Shown one piece after another: positions 50,917-54,064 of a DNA stretch of 54,064 nt; the first letter of the stretch is position 1; the number at the start of each line of letters is the position of its first letter. The notes beneath the pieces were generated by a model, which searched no databases, was not told where the DNA came from, and worked only from the letters and a program-made list of their open reading frames with translations. The translations under genes were made by a program, and so were the position numbers. Origin of the DNA: Bacteroidales bacterium (GTDB lineage Bacteria; Bacteroidota; Bacteroidia; Bacteroidales; WRLA01); contig WRLA01000012.1 in the NCBI GenBank assembly GCA_009777825.1, positions 1-54,064 of the forward strand, given 5' to 3'.

Positions 50917-51144
50917 ATGGCAAAAATAGTTGGAGATGTCGTTATAAATGTCGAAAGGTGCAAGGGGTGCGGCGTATGCGTAACCGGTTGTCCGAAAGAC
51001 GTTTTAACCTTAGGAAAAGAGGTAAACGGCAAAGGATATAATTTCGTTGTAAAACAGAATGATGAATGTATCGGATGCGCTAATTGCGCGATGATTTGTC
51101 CCGATGTAGTGCTTACGGTTTATAGAACAAAAATTGAAGAGTAA
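50917..51144 (+). CDS. 2[4Fe-4S] ferredoxin subunit of 2-oxoacid oxidoreductase
   Basis: 75 residues from ATG 50917. Two CxxCxxCxxxCP-type motifs, CKGCGVCVTGCP and CIGCANCAMICP, bind two [4Fe-4S] clusters. It passes electrons from the TPP subunit to ferredoxin. First gene of the four-gene operon, with 19 bp to the next start. Confidence 0.93.
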   Translation: MAKIVGDVVINVERCKGCGVCVTGCPKDVLTLGKEVNGKGYNFVVKQNDECIGCANCAMICPDVVLTVYRTKIEE

Positions 51145-51163
51145 CCCTAAAAACAGTAAAGAG

Positions 51164-52249
51164 ATGAAAGAATTAAGGTTAATGAAGGGCAACGAGGCAT
51201 TGGCGGAAGCCGCTATCCGTTACGGAGTTGACGGATATTTCGGTTACCCCATCACGCCTCAGTCGGAGGTTATTGAATACCTCATGTCGGAACGTCCGGA
51301 AGAGCGCACCGGGATGGTCGTCCTGCAAGCCGAGAGCGAAGTCGCTGCTATTAATATGGTATATGGCGGCGGCGCTTGCGGCAAAAGAGTGATGACCTCC
51401 TCGTCAAGTCCGGGCGTAAGTTTAAAAATGGAAGGCGTGTCATACATAGCAGGCTCTGAACTTCCGTGCGTGGTGGCAAACATCCAGCGCGGCGGACCGG
51501 GCTTGGGAACCATCCAACCGTCGCAGGCAGACTACTTCCAAGCCACCAAAGGCGGCGGACATGGCGACTATCGCATGATCGTGCTGGCGCCCGCCTCAGT
51601 ACAGGAGATGGCTGATTTTGTAGGACTTGGCTTCGAGTTGGCGTTCAAATACAGAAACCCCGTGATGATTCTGTCGGACGGTGTCATCGGACAGATGATG
51701 GAAAAAGTGGAACTGCAACCACAACAACCCCGTCGCACCGAAGAACAAATCAGGAAAGAGTGCCCTTGGGCAACGCTCGGAAAAACACCCGACCGTCAAC
51801 GAAACATCATCACATCGTTGGAGTTGGACTCCTCGAAACAAGAGGTGTTCAACAACAAACTGCAAAAGAAATATGCCGAGATAGTGCAGAACGAAGTACG
51901 TTACGAGACCATCAACTGCGAAGACGCTGAATATGTGCTGGTCGCTTTTGGATCTTCGGCGCGTATCTGTCAGAAATCCATGGATATATGTCGCGAGCAA
52001 GGCATTAAAGTTGGGATTTTACGTCCTATCACCCTGTGGCCCTACCCGTATCAAGCCGTTAAGGATTTGGTGAAAAACGGCGTCAAAGGATTTTTGGTTG
52101 TAGAACTCAACGCCGGACAGATGATTGAAGACGTACAACTCGCTGTAGCAGAAAAAGTTAAAGTAGAACATTTTGGACGTATGGGCGGCATCATCCCGGC
52201 TCCGGGAGAAGTCGTCGAAGCGCTCAAAACTAAAATTATAGGAGGATAA
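51164..52249 (+). CDS. vorB: 2-oxoacid:ferredoxin oxidoreductase subunit VorB (alpha)
   Basis: 361 residues from ATG 51164, chosen because AGTAAAGAG precedes it and MKELRLMKGNEALAEAA is the usual family start; 51182 is the alternative. GYPITPQSEVIEYL and the GGGACGKRVMTSSSSPG loop belong to the pyrimidine-binding domain. With the other subunits it oxidises branched-chain 2-oxoacids (3-methyl-2-oxobutanoate) to acyl-CoA in an anaerobe; 2-oxoglutarate is the alternative substrate. Confidence 0.9.
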   Translation: MKELRLMKGNEALAEAAIRYGVDGYFGYPITPQSEVIEYLMSERPEERTGMVVLQAESEVAAINMVYGGGACGKRVMTSSSSPGVSLKMEGVSYIAGSELPCVVANIQRGGPGLGTIQPSQADYFQATKGGGHGDYRMIVLAPASVQEMADFVGLGFELAFKYRNPVMILSDGVIGQMMEKVELQPQQPRRTEEQIRKECPWATLGKTPDRQRNIITSLELDSSKQEVFNNKLQKKYAEIVQNEVRYETINCEDAEYVLVAFGSSARICQKSMDICREQGIKVGILRPITLWPYPYQAVKDLVKNGVKGFLVVELNAGQMIEDVQLAVAEKVKVEHFGRMGGIIPAPGEVVEALKTKIIGG

Positions 52250-52252
52250 AAC

Positions 52253-53041
52253 ATGAGTGAAGCATTTGCAAGACCCGAAATAAGAAAACCGAAAAATAAC
52301 GTTTTCAAAAAGACAAAAGTGCTGACCGACAACGTCTTACACTACTGCCCCGGATGCGGACACGGCGTCGTCCACCGCTTAGTTGCGGAAGTGATAGACG
52401 AGATGGGCATTCAGGAAAAAACCATCGGCATTGCTCCGGTGGGATGCGCCGTGATGGCATACAACTATTTCGACATAGACATGCAAGAGGCAGCGCACGG
52501 ACGCGCTCCGGCATTGGCAACAGCCATCAAACGCATGTTACCCGAAAAATTTGTCTTCACCTATCAAGGCGACGGCGACTTGGCAGCCATCGGAACAGCC
52601 GAAACCATTCATGCCGTCAACCGCGGTGAAAAGATCGTTATCATCTTCATCAACAACGGTATCTACGGAATGACCGGCGGACAAATGGCGCCGACAACCC
52701 TCAAAGGCATGCCCACCTCGACCTCCCCCTACGGACGCGATATCCAAACGATGGGAAACCCACTGAAAATCACCGAATTGGTGGCGCAACTTCCGGGAGC
52801 CTATTACGTTACCCGTCAGTCGGTTCACACCCCCGTCAACGCCCGTAAAGCCAAAAATGCCATCAAAAAAGCATTCGAAAATCAGGCAAAAGGATGCGGC
52901 GTGAGTTTTATTGAAGTCGTTTCCAACTGCAACTCCGGCTGGAAACTGTCTCCCGTGAAAGCCAACGAGTGGATGGAGCAAAACATGTTCCCGTTCTACC
53001 CGTTGGGCGACATAAAAGTGGACGGCGAACTTGTTAAATAA
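52253..53041 (+). CDS. 2-oxoacid:ferredoxin oxidoreductase, TPP-binding beta subunit
   Basis: 262 residues. The TPP site is GDGDLAAIGTAETIHAVNRG with the following INNGIYGMTGGQM. HYCPGCGHGVVH is the start typical of VorA/KorB subunits. Begins 3 bp after vorB. Confidence 0.93.
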   Translation: MSEAFARPEIRKPKNNVFKKTKVLTDNVLHYCPGCGHGVVHRLVAEVIDEMGIQEKTIGIAPVGCAVMAYNYFDIDMQEAAHGRAPALATAIKRMLPEKFVFTYQGDGDLAAIGTAETIHAVNRGEKIVIIFINNGIYGMTGGQMAPTTLKGMPTSTSPYGRDIQTMGNPLKITELVAQLPGAYYVTRQSVHTPVNARKAKNAIKKAFENQAKGCGVSFIEVVSNCNSGWKLSPVKANEWMEQNMFPFYPLGDIKVDGELVK

Positions 53042-53070
53042 TTGAAGAACAAATTTAAAAAAGTAACATC

Positions 53071-53616
53071 ATGACAGAAGAAATCATCATAGCAGGCTTT
53101 GGAGGACAAGGCGTCCTCTCCATGGGAAAAATATTAGCCTACTCGGGCATCATGCAAAACCAGGAAGTGAGTTGGATGCCCTCCTACGGACCGGAGATGC
53201 GCGGCGGCACCGCCAACGTAACCGTCATTCTGAGCGACGAGCGCATCAGTTCGCCCGTCCTCAACCAGTTCGACACCGCTATCATCCTCAACCAACAGTC
53301 GTTAGACAAATTCGAACGCACCGTCAAACCCGGCGGTACACTGCTCTACGACCCCAACGGCATCACCAAACCGCCCACACGCAACGACATCTCCATCTAC
53401 AGCATCGAAGCCGCCGAACTCGCCGCACAAACAGGCCTCGCCAAGACTTTCAACATGGTCGTCTTAGGCGCCTTCCTCAAAATAAAACCGTTAGTGGACG
53501 AATCAAATATCGAAAAAGGATTGCAAAAATCCCTCCCCGAACGCCACCACCACATGATACCCGAAAACTTGAAAGCTATCAATATTGGGAAAGAGCATGT
53601 GAAGAAAGTGGGGTGA
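53071..53616 (+). CDS. 2-oxoacid:ferredoxin oxidoreductase gamma subunit
   Basis: 181 residues. IIIAGFGGQGVLSMGKILAYSG and MPSYGPEMRGGTANVTVILS are signatures of the gamma subunit, which helps bind CoA. Last of the four operon genes. The 214 bp that follow hold GAGTAATGAGTAGTGAGA and GCGATGTGAGG repeat words but no gene I can support. Confidence 0.93.
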   Translation: MTEEIIIAGFGGQGVLSMGKILAYSGIMQNQEVSWMPSYGPEMRGGTANVTVILSDERISSPVLNQFDTAIILNQQSLDKFERTVKPGGTLLYDPNGITKPPTRNDISIYSIEAAELAAQTGLAKTFNMVVLGAFLKIKPLVDESNIEKGLQKSLPERHHHMIPENLKAINIGKEHVKKVG

Positions 53617-53830
53617 GGCGGTGAGTAATGAGTAGTGAGATTTTGAGTGAGGCTTTGCGATGTGAGGCAAAGTAAAGGATGGTTTATATTGAAAATGCGC
53701 ATGAAGTTTTGAACAGCGGTGTAGGGTGTGCGTATATTTAGGAATTATCGACAAGCGTGGGACAACGAAGTAGTAAAATTGTAGGTAAACAAAATATAAA
53801 CCGTCCAAAAGGACAGAAAATGAATTGAGT

Positions 53831-54064
53831 ATGACGGAAATACAAATTGACAAAGACGAGAAACTGATTTCCCATTGTGGATTTTACTGTAGGGCTTGTC
53901 CCGCGTACACTTCGGGAAAATGTGAAGGTTGCAGGAGCAATTCACCGAAATGTGCCGTTGGTGTAAAAAACTGTCCTGTAAAGCAGTGCTGTGTCGAAAA
54001 TGATTTTTTCACTTGCGCCAATTGCACGAAATGTAAATCAACAAAAGAGTGTAAAAAATATAAC
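53831..54064 (+). CDS. Cysteine-rich DUF3795-like protein (3' end outside the window)
   Basis: The frame from ATG 53831 runs off the window end after 78 codons: MTEIQIDKDEKLISHCGFYC, then RACPAYTSGKCEGCR, CPVKQCCVEN and CANCTKCKSTKECKK. It has about 16 Cys, arranged like DUF3795 proteins, which probably bind zinc or an Fe-S cluster. It is the first gene after the Vor operon but separated by 214 bp. Confidence 0.75.
   Translation, partial: MTEIQIDKDEKLISHCGFYCRACPAYTSGKCEGCRSNSPKCAVGVKNCPVKQCCVENDFFTCANCTKCKSTKECKKYN

Noticed and set aside
1..54064. tRNA or rRNA genes
   Set aside because: I found no convincing T-loop (GTTCRA) with matching stems and no rRNA-like conserved stretch by eye; a covariance-model scan would settle it.

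Overview
The window looks like a chromosomal piece of an anaerobic Bacteroidales-type bacterium. The signs are Bacteroidota -7 promoter boxes (TAnnTTTG) in front of many genes, A-rich start regions without Shine-Dalgarno sites, type IX secretion (T9SS) C-terminal sorting domains, many SC-type lipoproteins, a glycine-lipid acyltransferase pair and a ferredoxin-linked 2-oxoacid oxidoreductase. I saw no rRNA, tRNA or CRISPR array.

Layout. 1-6.3 kb: a minus-strand set (PD-(D/E)XK nuclease, VOC protein, MscS channel), a GH20-like exported protein and a divergent thioredoxin-fold protein. 6.3-9.1 kb: a TPR histidine kinase and a NarL/LuxR-type response regulator. 9.1-30.6 kb: an accessory surface region with lipoproteins that share one leader peptide, a parallel beta-helix protein, two giant T9SS autotransporter-repeat proteins, three toxin-antitoxin loci (one broken), and a run of lipoprotein, SUFU, WG-repeat and TMEM43 genes ending at a CbxX-like AAA+ ATPase (to 32.9 kb). 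32.9-39.1 kb: a probable five-gene minus operon (glsA-glsB, AlbA_2 protein, engB, ABC-F). 39.2-45.4 kb: minus-strand lipoproteins with near-identical promoter and leader cassettes, a MITE-like element and an AbiEii pair. 45.5-50.7 kb: an Asp-box T9SS protein, a flippase and a Stealth phosphotransferase. 50.9-53.6 kb: a four-subunit Vor-type oxidoreductase. The window ends inside a cysteine-rich (DUF3795-like) gene.

The most interesting signal is regulatory. Five promoters (9210, 10612, 13621, 19309, 24733) carry the inverted repeat TACGTAAAATTACGTA, or a one-mismatch form, exactly 22 bp upstream of the -7 box, although the spacer sequences differ. They serve a small ORF and lipoprotein, the beta-helix protein, both giant T9SS proteins and the long lipoprotein/SUFU/AAA run. 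The site can be read as two 7-bp half sites with a 2-bp gap, the geometry used by NarL-type regulators, and the first array lies between the NarL-type regulator gene and its divergent neighbour. A second palindrome, TACCCGCATATGCGGGTA, sits 21 bp upstream of the -7 box of three minus-strand lipoprotein genes. Both palindromes are centred 30.5 bp from the box, an activator-like position.

The second theme is repeat invasion. At least eight CTCTGTG/CACAGAG hairpins, several other palindrome families and a 356-bp element with terminal inverted repeats and a 10-bp direct repeat lie between genes. Other palindromes lie in frame inside the nuclease, the histidine kinase and the T9SS proteins.
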